In this document: piece by piece, positions 8,397 through 17,600 of the stretch
Numbering within the stretch: the stretch's first letter is position 1
Layout of the letters: each line of letters opens with the position of its first letter
Source of the DNA: CAYRYU01 sp964428355
GTDB lineage: Bacteria; Muiribacteriota; Ozemobacteria; Ozemobacterales; Ozemobacteraceae
Length of the DNA: 35,331 nt
NCBI GenBank assembly: GCA_964428355.1
Contig: CAYRYU010000077.1
Span: forward strand, 1-35,331
Direction of reading: 5' to 3'
Position numbers and translations under genes: made by a program
The notes under the pieces: generated by a model
Database searches by the model: none
The model's input: the letters and a program-made list of their open reading frames with translations, nothing else
Told to the model about the DNA's origin: nothing

Positions 8397-10568
8397 TCAA
8401 AATCCTTTCTCGATGAGGCTTTCCACGTTTTCCTCCTGGACTATCCTGTGGAGGTCGATTATCAACGCCACGGTTCCGTCACCTAGGATCGTCGCTCCGG
8501 AGATCCCGCCGATATTTTTGTACAGGCTCCCCAGGGGCTTGATGACGGTCTGTATCTCACCCACGACCCTGTCGACCACGAAACCGACCCGATGCTGGTC
8601 GACCTTGGTGATGACGATCTGCTGGATCGCAGGAGATTCCCCCGGAATCACGAACTTCTCTCTCAGGGGAATGTAGGGGACGAAATGCTCCCGTACGATT
8701 GTCACATTCTTGCGATAGGTCTTCTTCTCGTCTTTCGAGGTCAGCTCGATGCATTCCTCGACAACGGTAAGGGGGATGACGAACAACCGGTCAGAAATCG
8801 AGACCAGGAGCCCTTCAATGATGGCAAGTGTGAGGGGAAGCTGGATCGAAAAAACGGTCTTCTCCCCGGCCTGGGTCTCGACTTCGAGTGTCCCGCGAAG
8901 CCCGTCGATGACCTTCTTCACGACGTTCATCCCCACCCCGCGGCCGGACAGGGAATCGGCCTTTTCCCGGGTTGAAAAACCAGGGTGGCAAAGGAACTTT
9001 AGGATCTCCTTCATCGTCGGATGGGCCTCGGGGGGACAAAGACCGGCTTCGACGGCGCGCGCCTTGATCGCCTCGAGATCGAGTCCGGCTCCGTCATCGA
9101 TGACCCGGATGCAGAAGTTTCCCCCGAAATGATTGGCGGAAATGAGGATGGCCCCCTGTCGAGGTTTTCCCTTCAACTCGCGGGCATCGGGGAGTTCGAT
9201 CCCGTGATCGACCGCATTCCGGACCAGATGGATGAGGGGCTCCCCGATCCTTTCGATGACGGTCTTGTCGAGTTCGGTTTCGGTCCCTTCGAGGGTGAGT
9301 CGGATATCCTTCCCGAGGGCTTCGGCAAGATCACGGACGAGGCGGGGAAACCTTTCGAGGATGGTCCCTACGGGGAGCATCCGGATCTTGAGGGCGCTGT
9401 CCCTCAGATCGTTTGTCAGGCGTTCCAACTCCTCCGATATCGACATCAAACCCGGATCGTTCCTTCCGCTGGCGGTCTGGCTCAACCTGGCCTGGACCGT
9501 TACCAGTTCGCCGATGAGGTTGACCAGGTGATCGAGCTTGTCCGATCCGACCTTGAGAACGTCAACCTTTCCGGTCTCCTCACCGGAAACCATTCCCGCT
9601 TCAGGTTTCTCGCCTTCAAACCCTCCATTATTCAATATCTCAGGGGAACCCTTTCCCCGGGAATCGATGATCCCTGCTTGCGCAGGTTCGATCGTTTTCG
9701 GAGCAAGAGGCGGGGAAACCCGCTCTTGTTCATCCGCCGCGGTGGTAACCGCCGCGTCCGTCTCCGCAACAGGGGTTGGGGGCTCGATAGCCGCGGCAAC
9801 AGTGTTCGAGGGCGGATCAGCAGAGGTTTCAGGGGCAAATGGTTCGACTGTCAGGTCACATTGGTCCTCGATGAAAAGGAATGGATCCAGCATCTGGTGC
9901 CGGTCAGCTGTGGTCTTGAGAAGAATCTCCCAGGAGAGCCGGAAGGATTCGGGGTCGAGTGATTCGAGGGGGGGGACATCCGCATCCGAAACCGCCAGGA
10001 CCATTTCCCCCAGGGTCGAGAGTTCCTTGAGGATTCCGATGGGGTTGTGTCCGGCGTGGAAAATCTGGGGATGCGGATGAAAGCAGATCCGCCATGTTGT
10101 AGGTTCGCCGGAAGGTTCCTGCCGGGAATCACTTCGGGAGCCCGAGGATCCGGAGGAAGATCCGGATTCTGGCCCGGAATCGGGAATCCGGCTTCGGGCA
10201 ATCTCCCGGAAAGCTTCCATGAGGTCCGTGATCCGGGTCATGTCGGCGGGGACGCCGGAGGTTTCGAGCGTGATCAGGTTCTTGATCTGATCGCGAGATT
10301 CGAGCGTCAGGGTGATGAGATCCTTGGAAACCGGAAGTTTGCAGTTCCGGACAAGGTCGAAGACGGTCTCGATCTCGTGAACGAATGCCACCACTTCATC
10401 GAACCCGAACATTGCGCCCGACCCCTTGATGGTGTGCAGGGAACGGAAAACGCGATCCACGAGCTCCCCGGAATCGGGATCCTTTTCGAGATCGAGGAGG
10501 AGGTCCTCCAGGCCGTTGACGAGATCGAGAGCTTCTTCCCTGAATGCGCTACGAAAGTCTGTTTTCAT
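8397..10568 (-). CDS. cheA: Chemotaxis histidine kinase CheA (copy 2, with P2-like domain)
   Basis: This is a 723-residue CheA. P1 Hpt is at about 1-105 with phospho-acceptor His45 (SLHTIKGSG). A P2-like response-regulator docking domain lies near 158-245, recognisable by WRICFHPHP and the GILKEL and LGEM blocks. A Pro/Ala-rich linker follows. P3 dimerisation starts near 338 (KLDHLVNLIGEL) and P4 has the N-box HLVRNAVDHG near 447 and the G2 box GRGVGMNV near 541. P5 is CheW-like from about 585. I start at ATG 10568, preceded by GGGAAG; an upstream in-frame start at 10646 would overlap the small gene before it more deeply and has no homologous sequence. It overlaps that small gene by 20 bp. 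Unlike copy 1 it keeps a recognisable P2, so it is the more likely phosphodonor to the CheY in this operon. Confidence 0.95.
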   Translation of the reverse strand: MKTDFRSAFREEALDLVNGLEDLLLDLEKDPDSGELVDRVFRSLHTIKGSGAMFGFDEVVAFVHEIETVFDLVRNCKLPVSKDLITLTLESRDQIKNLITLETSGVPADMTRITDLMEAFREIARSRIPDSGPESGSSSGSSGSRSDSRQEPSGEPTTWRICFHPHPQIFHAGHNPIGILKELSTLGEMVLAVSDADVPPLESLDPESFRLSWEILLKTTADRHQMLDPFLFIEDQCDLTVEPFAPETSADPPSNTVAAAIEPPTPVAETDAAVTTAADEQERVSPPLAPKTIEPAQAGIIDSRGKGSPEILNNGGFEGEKPEAGMVSGEETGKVDVLKVGSDKLDHLVNLIGELVTVQARLSQTASGRNDPGLMSISEELERLTNDLRDSALKIRMLPVGTILERFPRLVRDLAEALGKDIRLTLEGTETELDKTVIERIGEPLIHLVRNAVDHGIELPDARELKGKPRQGAILISANHFGGNFCIRVIDDGAGLDLEAIKARAVEAGLCPPEAHPTMKEILKFLCHPGFSTREKADSLSGRGVGMNVVKKVIDGLRGTLEVETQAGEKTVFSIQLPLTLAIIEGLLVSISDRLFVIPLTVVEECIELTSKDEKKTYRKNVTIVREHFVPYIPLREKFVIPGESPAIQQIVITKVDQHRVGFVVDRVVGEIQTVIKPLGSLYKNIGGISGATILGDGTVALIIDLHRIVQEENVESLIEKGF

Positions 10569-10776
10569 CGCTTCCCTGTTCAATGCCGTCGAAGAGGGCG
10601 GATTGCCCGGTGTAATCGCTGAGCAGACCTTTCTGGATGAGGGCATCGATCATCAGGAAGATCCCTCTGTTTAGGGCGGGGTTGTCCGGTTGTGTGTCGT
10701 GCCTTTTCAGGGCGTGTTGCAGCATTCGCAGAATCTCTTTCGAGGATTCTCCCAGAAGATAGTTGTCCTTGTTCAT
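10549..10776 (-). CDS. Small uncharacterised protein between cheY and cheA
   Basis: I do not recognise this 75-residue protein. It is probably real: its ATG overlaps the cheY stop as ATGA, a GGAGGG-like site lies upstream, and its 3' end overlaps the cheA start by 20 bp, which is the spacing of a translationally coupled operon member. The sequence looks mainly helical, with an amphipathic stretch around EILRMLQHALKRH and a second around LMIDALIQKGLL. There is no signal peptide, membrane helix or cysteine pair. The context suggests a small partner of CheY or CheA, but no function is assigned. Confidence 0.7.
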   Translation of the reverse strand: MNKDNYLLGESSKEILRMLQHALKRHDTQPDNPALNRGIFLMIDALIQKGLLSDYTGQSALFDGIEQGSDENRLS

Positions 10777-11138
10777 CCCAAAACCCTCCGAATTACTGAA
10801 ATCAGTTGATCAGGTCTAAAGGGCTTCACGATCCAGCCGGTCGCTCCGGCTTGCTTCCCTTCAAGTTTCCTCATCTCCTGTGATTCGGTGGTCAACATCA
10901 GGATTGGCGTGAATTTGAAACCCGGGTCCGCCCTCAATTCCCGTATCACCTGCACACCATTCATTCCAGGCATGTTCAGATCCGTGATGACCAGATTGGG
11001 TTTGCATTTGATAGCCTTCGCAACCGCGTCGGAACCGTCGACCGCTTCAACAACATCGAAACCCGCCGAGGTGAGTGTGGCCATGAGCATCGCCCTGAGA
11101 CTGACCGAGTCGTCAGCGATCAAGATGCGTGTCGTCAC
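10773..11138 (-). CDS. cheY: CheY-like single-domain response regulator
   Basis: This is a 121-residue stand-alone receiver. The acidic pair is in LIADDS (Asp9 and Asp10), the phospho-acceptor Asp53 in VITDLNMPGMNG, the switch Thr83 in LMLTTES, and Lys105 in GWIVKPF. There is no output domain, so it should act by protein binding, most simply at a flagellar or gliding motor. Start: GTG at 11138 overlaps the stop of the STAS gene (GTGA) and has GAGGAA upstream. A longer start at 11171 would add a non-homologous leader. It is followed by the 75-residue gene with an ATGA overlap. Phosphate most likely comes from the CheA proteins of the same operon. Confidence 0.95.
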   Translation of the reverse strand: MTTRILIADDSVSLRAMLMATLTSAGFDVVEAVDGSDAVAKAIKCKPNLVITDLNMPGMNGVQVIRELRADPGFKFTPILMLTTESQEMRKLEGKQAGATGWIVKPFRPDQLISVIRRVLG

Positions 11139-11491
11139 TGTTTTTCCTCCTCGAAACCGAATCCAAGCCACACGGCCTCGGGGGAATCGCCGGAGAAAAC
11201 TCCGAATCCGGCTTCATAAGCCAGTTCCCTCAGACAACTCGACGGTCCGGGATGCCGGATGAAAACTGATTTCCCAGCCTTGGATGCGCTTTTTCTCAGG
11301 GCCGACAGAAGCTGGAGGAAGGAAAGATCCGCCGCCTTGACCCTGGAAAGATCGAGAACGAGAGTTCCGCCTGTTGCAAGAGCTTCCAAAAGAAACTCCC
11401 TGGTAGTGCCGGCGTTTTCCAGGGTTGCGACAGCATCCAGCCGCAATATCCAGGTTTCCGAGTCCCCCATTTTTTCCAACTGGTGAGCCAT
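11135..11491 (-). CDS. STAS-domain protein without the usual phospho-serine
   Basis: This 118-residue single STAS domain (anti-sigma-factor-antagonist fold) shows the central strand LVLDLSRV and the following helix FLQLLSALRKSA. In regulatory STAS proteins the loop between them reads D-S/T-S-G with a phosphorylated Ser or Thr; here it reads ADLSF, so the first Ser/Thr is replaced by Leu. Phospho-switching in the SpoIIAA manner is therefore unlikely unless the next Ser is used. Start: ATG at 11491 behind GGGGGGAGG; GTG at 11512 is an alternative. It overlaps cheY by four bases (GTGA). Stand-alone STAS proteins occur in other chemotaxis operons. Its partner here is unknown; the cyclase encoded upstream or the 75-residue protein are candidates by position only. 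Confidence 0.85.
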   Translation of the reverse strand: MAHQLEKMGDSETWILRLDAVATLENAGTTREFLLEALATGGTLVLDLSRVKAADLSFLQLLSALRKSASKAGKSVFIRHPGPSSCLRELAYEAGFGVFSGDSPEAVWLGFGFEEEKQ

Positions 11492-11654
11492 CAGAAAATT
11501 TCCTCCCCCCACGATCTACTTCCAATATACCGGAAGGGAAAAATAAAATCTGTCCGAATAAAACGGAAATGGGAATGTGAAGGTTTCGCCTTACAATGTC
11601 CGCGAACCCGCCTTCCGGAAATGGAAAACGGGAACCCGAATGTAGGTGATTTCC
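11492..11654. other. Gap between the cyclase gene and the chemotaxis operon
   Basis: These 163 bp separate two co-directional genes. The minus strand has a TATATT hexamer (complement at 11524-11529) in an AT-rich tract, but no convincing -35 at 16-18 bp, so a promoter for the chemotaxis operon is possible but not supported. An imperfect inverted repeat, TGTAGG and CCTACA, lies at 11641-11659 over the cyclase stop codon and lacks a T tract, so it is not an intrinsic terminator. Co-transcription of cyclase and chemotaxis genes is therefore open. Confidence 0.4.
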
Positions 11655-14600
11655 CTACAGTGACCCGCGGGGGATGGGAGACCCACCGGCGTCCGCAAGC
11701 CGGAAGATCCTGACCTCGTTGGCCTTTCCCTTGACCTTGACCGGTGGAAGCGGCTGACACAGGTGGGATTGTCCCGGAGGTAATTTCCGGGTCAGGATCT
11801 CCACGAATCCCTCCTCCGCGATCGTCGCACCTCCCGGAATCCGGATCGCCAGATCGGAAAGCCTGGAGGCCAGATTCACATTGTCTCCAATAACCGTGAA
11901 CTCCAGTCGGAGCTCGGGGGTCCCGAGGATTCCCGCCAGAACTGGACCCGCAACGATTCCAATCCCAAGGGAGGTGGGAATGGCGAACTCCAGACTCCCC
12001 ATTCCCTGGCGCATATCCTGGGCGATACGCAGGGCGGAAAGAACTGGGGAATCCAGGTTCCCAGCGGAGTCCCCATGAACCACAGCCAGGATCTTGTCCC
12101 CGATGAACTTGTCTATCTCCCCGCCATTTTCCCGGACGATACTTGACATGACGCGAAGAAAGGAATTCAGCACCTTGACGACGATTTCGGGGGGGGATGA
12201 TTCCATGAACGATTTGAAGGAGGAAAGCTGGGCGAAAAGAACCACCGCCCTGCAAGCCCTTCCTTCGAGGATCTCCGGGTCCAGGGAACGTTTGTTTGCA
12301 ATTTCCAGGACGGAATCGGAAACGAATCGCCTCATCAGGCGGCCTTCCTGCGCCTCCCGCGCCATCGAGTTGAACGCTTCCGATAGGACACGGAATTCAC
12401 CCCCGAAGCTCGTCGGGAGCCTGATGGAGTAATCCCCCGCCACAACGTAGTTGCAACCGCGAATCAGATTCTTGACAGGTACCAGGAATTGGCCCGCCAC
12501 ACCCCTTGCCAGGAATACAGTCACCAGGAGAAGCCCCAGAAGAGCTATTCCGGCTTCCCTGACCCCTTCTCCAGCCTCAACCAAGTGCTTTCCAACCGGA
12601 AGCGTTCCCAGAATCACCCATCCGGGGAAATTCCCCAGCGGGAAAAGTAGATTCAAGGATTCATCCGGTCCCGATCGAAGGTTGAGGAAAACCGGCTCAC
12701 GGCTTTTTTCCGCCCAACACAACGATTCATATAACTCGGGGGGAGGGGCGGAATGAATGAACTCGGTATCAGGCAGCTTTTTTCCCTCCCACTTCGTCCG
12801 GTAGAAAGGTGGAGTGCATTCCATAATGCTTGAATACCGATGGAAGAACCGTATCTCCATTTCACCCGTTTTCCATTCCTCTGGCATCGAAGCGACGCTC
12901 TGGATCAGAAGCCTCTCCTGGTCCGCCGACCCCAGATCGATTGCCAGGTCGATCTGGGACCCCGATTCAGCTCCAACCTTCCGTCGGTACAGGGTGCTGC
13001 GGTTTCTCCCCCCCAAAACCATGAAATGCCAGGTTTCAGGGCGCTGGATCATCTCGCAGATCATTTCGTTACCCAACAAAAGACGACAGGCATCCCTGAT
13101 GTTCTCCGCCTCGCTCTGGATGAGAATGGAGGAATCCTGGGATCTCCCCGGGTTACGTACCAACGGGTCGGAGGAGTCCCCTCTCATGGCTTTGGTCAAT
13201 TCCATGAAGACGCTCCAGATCTGCTGGTCCTTTTCAGGGTTTGAAGTCGGATCGGTGCTGATTACGGTCGTCTTTCCCTTGTCCAGGGAGAAAATCACCC
13301 TCAACGGGGCGACACCTCTTTTGGCGATTCCTTCGAGAGCCGCTTCCATTGCTGATTCGATCTGATTTTCGGGCAGAAGACCTGGGCGGTCGGCGACCAG
13401 CTTCGGGAAAAGGACTTTGGAATCCGTTTGCGCTCTCAGGAGGCTCCTGGTCCAGCCCGAAAACAAATCATAGCTCCTGTCGGACTGTTCGAGCAGTTGG
13501 GTCAGCTGGTCTCGTGTCTCCGCCCTGATCCGGGTTTTGGCCTCGATCCCCGACCGTTCGACCATGCAGAAGGCCAGGGTGAAGGAGGGAAGAACTGCGG
13601 CCAGAAAAGAAAAAACCAGCCTCCCCCGCAATGACCGAAGCCCGGGAAAAGGGATTCGGAATTTCATTGAAGCGATCCAAAAAAGCCCCAATACCATCCA
13701 TCCCGCCAGGAAAACACCCGGGACCGGAGAAATCCAGCTGACCACATCCTGAGGTAGGAGCCGTCTGGCAATCATGAACTGGACTTTGCGTCCATGGAGA
13801 TCGAACCGGTCGCTGGTGTAAACTTCCCGGTTCCCGATTCCCCGGATGCCTGGCATGAGATCTTCGAATGCCTTGGAAAGAATCCCTCCCGGAAAAAATT
13901 CGCGGGAGGTCTCACCCAGCTCAAGAAGCTGGTCATCCTTTACAAGTGCGAACTTGAAACCCTCCTTTGCAAGCTCTTCCGTGATCCGGCCCGCAAGGAA
14001 TTCAACCCAGGAACCGGATGGCTCGAAAACAAAGAGGAACCCGAGCCGGGATTGCTCGGAATTCTCGAAACTGCGTTTTCTCACGAAATCATCTTCGGGA
14101 ATCTGCACAGCCTCGCGACTGCGCTCTGCCGGCAACTCGAAGCCGCCATCCACGAGGTCGTTTTCGTACATCACGCGGAAAAAGCAGAACTTCTGTTCTC
14201 CTCCGAACCAGTTCCAACGGACCTTGTTGTTGATGTTGAGGAAGACGGATTCTGGGCTGGCCGATTCGCCGATGAGCCCCGGGAGTTCCTCTTTCAGCCA
14301 TCTGTCGTATCCCGGGGCAGGATGAAGGAGACCGAATTCAAGCATGGAAAAAGCCGTCATGCCGGCATGGCAAAGAGGAACCAGGTGGCGCTCCCACTCA
14401 ACGGGAAACCCGTGATGCCCATACAGGTGGGTTCCCATGGTCGAAGGAGAATCCGGATTCAATGCCCCACAAACGGCGATTCCCACCTCAGGGGATTCTC
14501 CAGGATCGAACGTGACGGTGGGCAGGTCCCGAAAAGCTTCGCCGGCTGAGGCGCCCCCATCCGGGCGAAAACGTGACACGTCGCCTTCCTTGGGCGACAG

Positions 14601-17600
14601 CTCCCTCCATTCTCCTCCAGGAACTGAAACGAAACCGGCCCAAACCCGAGCCCTTTTCTCGAGCTTCAAACATACCGGAAAGGAGGCATTCGAAATGGAA
14701 AACACCACCGAAGCCCGGCTTGAAGGACGGCTTCTGGTCACGATGGAAACCTCCCCAGAAGGGGAGACGAAAAGACCCAGGAAGTTGGCCCCCCTGCCGG
14801 TTCCCTGACGAGCCATCAGACCGGCTCTGGCAAGCGGATTCATTGCATCGAATGAAAAAATGGAACAAGCAAGACGGAGATCCCCCTTTCCTGGGCGATG
14901 GACAAAATGAAACGAGTCTTCCGGATCCTCGATGGTGATCCCGCCTCCGGAAATGTTCTGCCTCCCCCCCCGGGAAATGATGGGGGGAGGGGAAACCGCC
15001 ATTCCGACATTGGTCTGAACCCATCCGGGTCCGGGAAGTTCTTCGGTGCCCGAGCCCGCCGGGAAAAGCGCTCCAGGACGACCCGATTCCAGGACCAGAT
15101 CCGATACAACAGCGGTTTCGGAGGAGCGGCAGCGCGGGAACCCCACCATCGCCCACTGGACCTGTGGAAACATCTTTTCCAGGGAAGCCATCCGGGCGGA
15201 AACGAGCACTGGAAAAGAGGCCACTCCGGCGGTGCTCAAGGAGGCTGCTCCGAGGGAGTCTTCCGGGCGCATTCCCGGAGGAGCATTCAACCGCACTTCC
15301 AGCTCGCGGGAAAGGTGGCTCCCCAGATCCAGGCGCTCGTTGACCAGGCCTGCCTTCTCGAGGAAAAGTGACCGGATCCTCTCTTCTTCCGCTTCCAGAC
15401 CGGTCTTGAACAAAAGCCCCGAAGCGGCCGCCACAAGTATGAACCCGCCAACCCAGAGTGGGGCAAAGCCCGACATCAGGCTGGTTGAGGTCCCGGATCG
15501 GGCGTTTGGAACGGTTCCCTCCTCCCGGCCTTTGAACTTGTCGGGGAACTGTCTGGAAGTCTGGCCACCGGCAACGATCTCCGGACCAAACGGCTTTTCC
15601 GGGGCGAATGGTATCGGTTCAGGTTCGACTTGGGATTCAGGGGCGGAGGAGGAGGGTTCTCCAGCCTCGTATTCCCATGCGTCTTCGTGACCGGGAATCG
15701 GGACGAACGAGGAGTTCCGGGAAAGCATCCTCCCCACCTTTTCCGAAACGATGATTCTGCTTGCCCTTCCAAGCTTCGACAACCCCTCGAGGAAGGCGGC
15801 CCGGGTCTGGGGTTCCCCCAGGACGGAAAAGTCGAGCCGGACCTCTTCGTCGCCAACCGCCCCTGCGAGAACCGGTCCCGAATCGATTCCGATACCGATC
15901 GAGTAGGAAAAGGCCCCCTTGGACTCTCTTTCAGAAGTTATCCGGGAGTGTGCAACCATCATTCCTCTTGCGGCTTCCAAGGCCCGTTCCTCCGGTGAAG
16001 AACCTTCGGTGGGATAAAACACGGCTACCACGGCATCCCCAATGAAACGGTCGATGACTCCACCTGCGGCATGAATGACCGTGGTCATGGCTTTCAGATG
16101 CTCGTTCAGGGCGGAGAAAACTTCGTGTGGTGACCGGGTTTCCGAGATCGTGGTGAAGTTGCGGATATCCGAATCGAGTATGGCGACATGCCGGATCTGG
16201 CCTTCCAATGATTTTTTCAGGTCTCCTCCCGAAACCGCTTCGATAACCTGGGGAGCCACGAATCTCGTCAGGGTCCGGCGTTCCCGGAGGGCCCTGGTCA
16301 TTCCATCGAGAACGCGGCCGGCATCTCCCAGTTCGTCCTCACGGGGTTCCGAAACCTCGATGTCGAGCTGTCCCCCGGAAATCAGACCGAGTCCCTGGCT
16401 CATCCTGACCAGCGGTCCACCAAGCCACCCGGAGATACGGACCGAGGCAACCGCCAGAAAGATGACCGAAAAGACGAACAACCCCGCCATCCCCAGGGCA
16501 TCCTTCATCAGTTGCCGCTGCAGTGGCTCGAGTGAGGCATGGGCCACTAGTAGGAAACCCTTCGCCTTCTGGCTGGGCAGAATGCAAATGAGGGTAGGAA
16601 CGGTTCCTTGCCTTATCTCCACAAGGGCTTTCCTCTCCCCCATCCTTTCAACCATCTCCCCAAGGGCGGGAGCAAGTTTCCTGGGGAAAACCCCTTCGAT
16701 TTTTCCATCGACGCTTTTCATTACGCAAAGTCTGAAGGGAACCGTGCTTCCCGAAACCATCCTCGAGAGCCTCACGATCTTTTCACGGAAAAATTCTTTG
16801 TAGGCACGGTCCTGGTTCCAGAGGAATCCGATGGTGAACAGGAGGGAATCCTTGAAAATCACGGGGGCTACGATGGACATCGCGTTCGCTTTCCCCCAGA
16901 GGGTCTCATCAGGCTCGAAAAAACGGGTCATCGAAGTGTTGCTTCCCAGGAACTTCTGGAGGAAAACGATCTCGGGAGAGGAACCCGAGGCGATCAGGGT
17001 TGTTCCCTGGAAAGCGCCCCGAAACGGGCCGGAAATGCGCTCGAAAACGTTGGAAACCACGGCGGATTCAGGGGGGGGAAGGAGCCTGCCGATTTCCGGG
17101 GTCTCCGTTCCCAGCTTGGCTCCCCAGGAACTTCTCAGCAGTTCGAGCCAGTTTTTTGTTATGGCAGGCCCCATTCCCAGGTTCTCGATATAGGAGAAGA
17201 ATCCACGATGACCGCAAATCAACAGGGCCCAGAGATGCATGTTCCTTTTTCCGCAATTCTGCCAGAGTTCCTTCTTGAACCGCGAAAGACCCTGAACATC
17301 TCCTTTGACCTGCAAATCACGAAGGCGGGAGGGCAGTTCCGGATCGCCAAATATGTCCCGAAGCCCCATTTCCTGAGCAACTTCCAGCCGGGATGTCTCC
17401 GATTCGATTCCTGCAAGAGTGAGGCGCATCTCCCTGATGAGTTGGTCTTTCAGGTTCTCCTCGTGGTTGATGAGGAACTCCGCCCCGGCAATGGTGCCCA
17501 TAACGATCGGAACGGATGCCAGGCCGAGAAACCAGAGCAGGAGAGCCCATTCAATGTTCAGGTCCGGCCAGAGGCCCAGAAAGAAACCTCGGAGAAGAAG

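Noticed and set aside
8558..10646. Longer CheA start at 10646
   Set aside because: The extra 26 residues match no CheA, lie inside the overlapping small gene and lack a ribosome-binding site, while ATG 10568 has one and gives the normal CheA beginning.
11641..11659. Intrinsic terminator after the cyclase gene
   Set aside because: The stem is only six base pairs with a seven-base loop, covers the stop codon and is not followed by a T tract.
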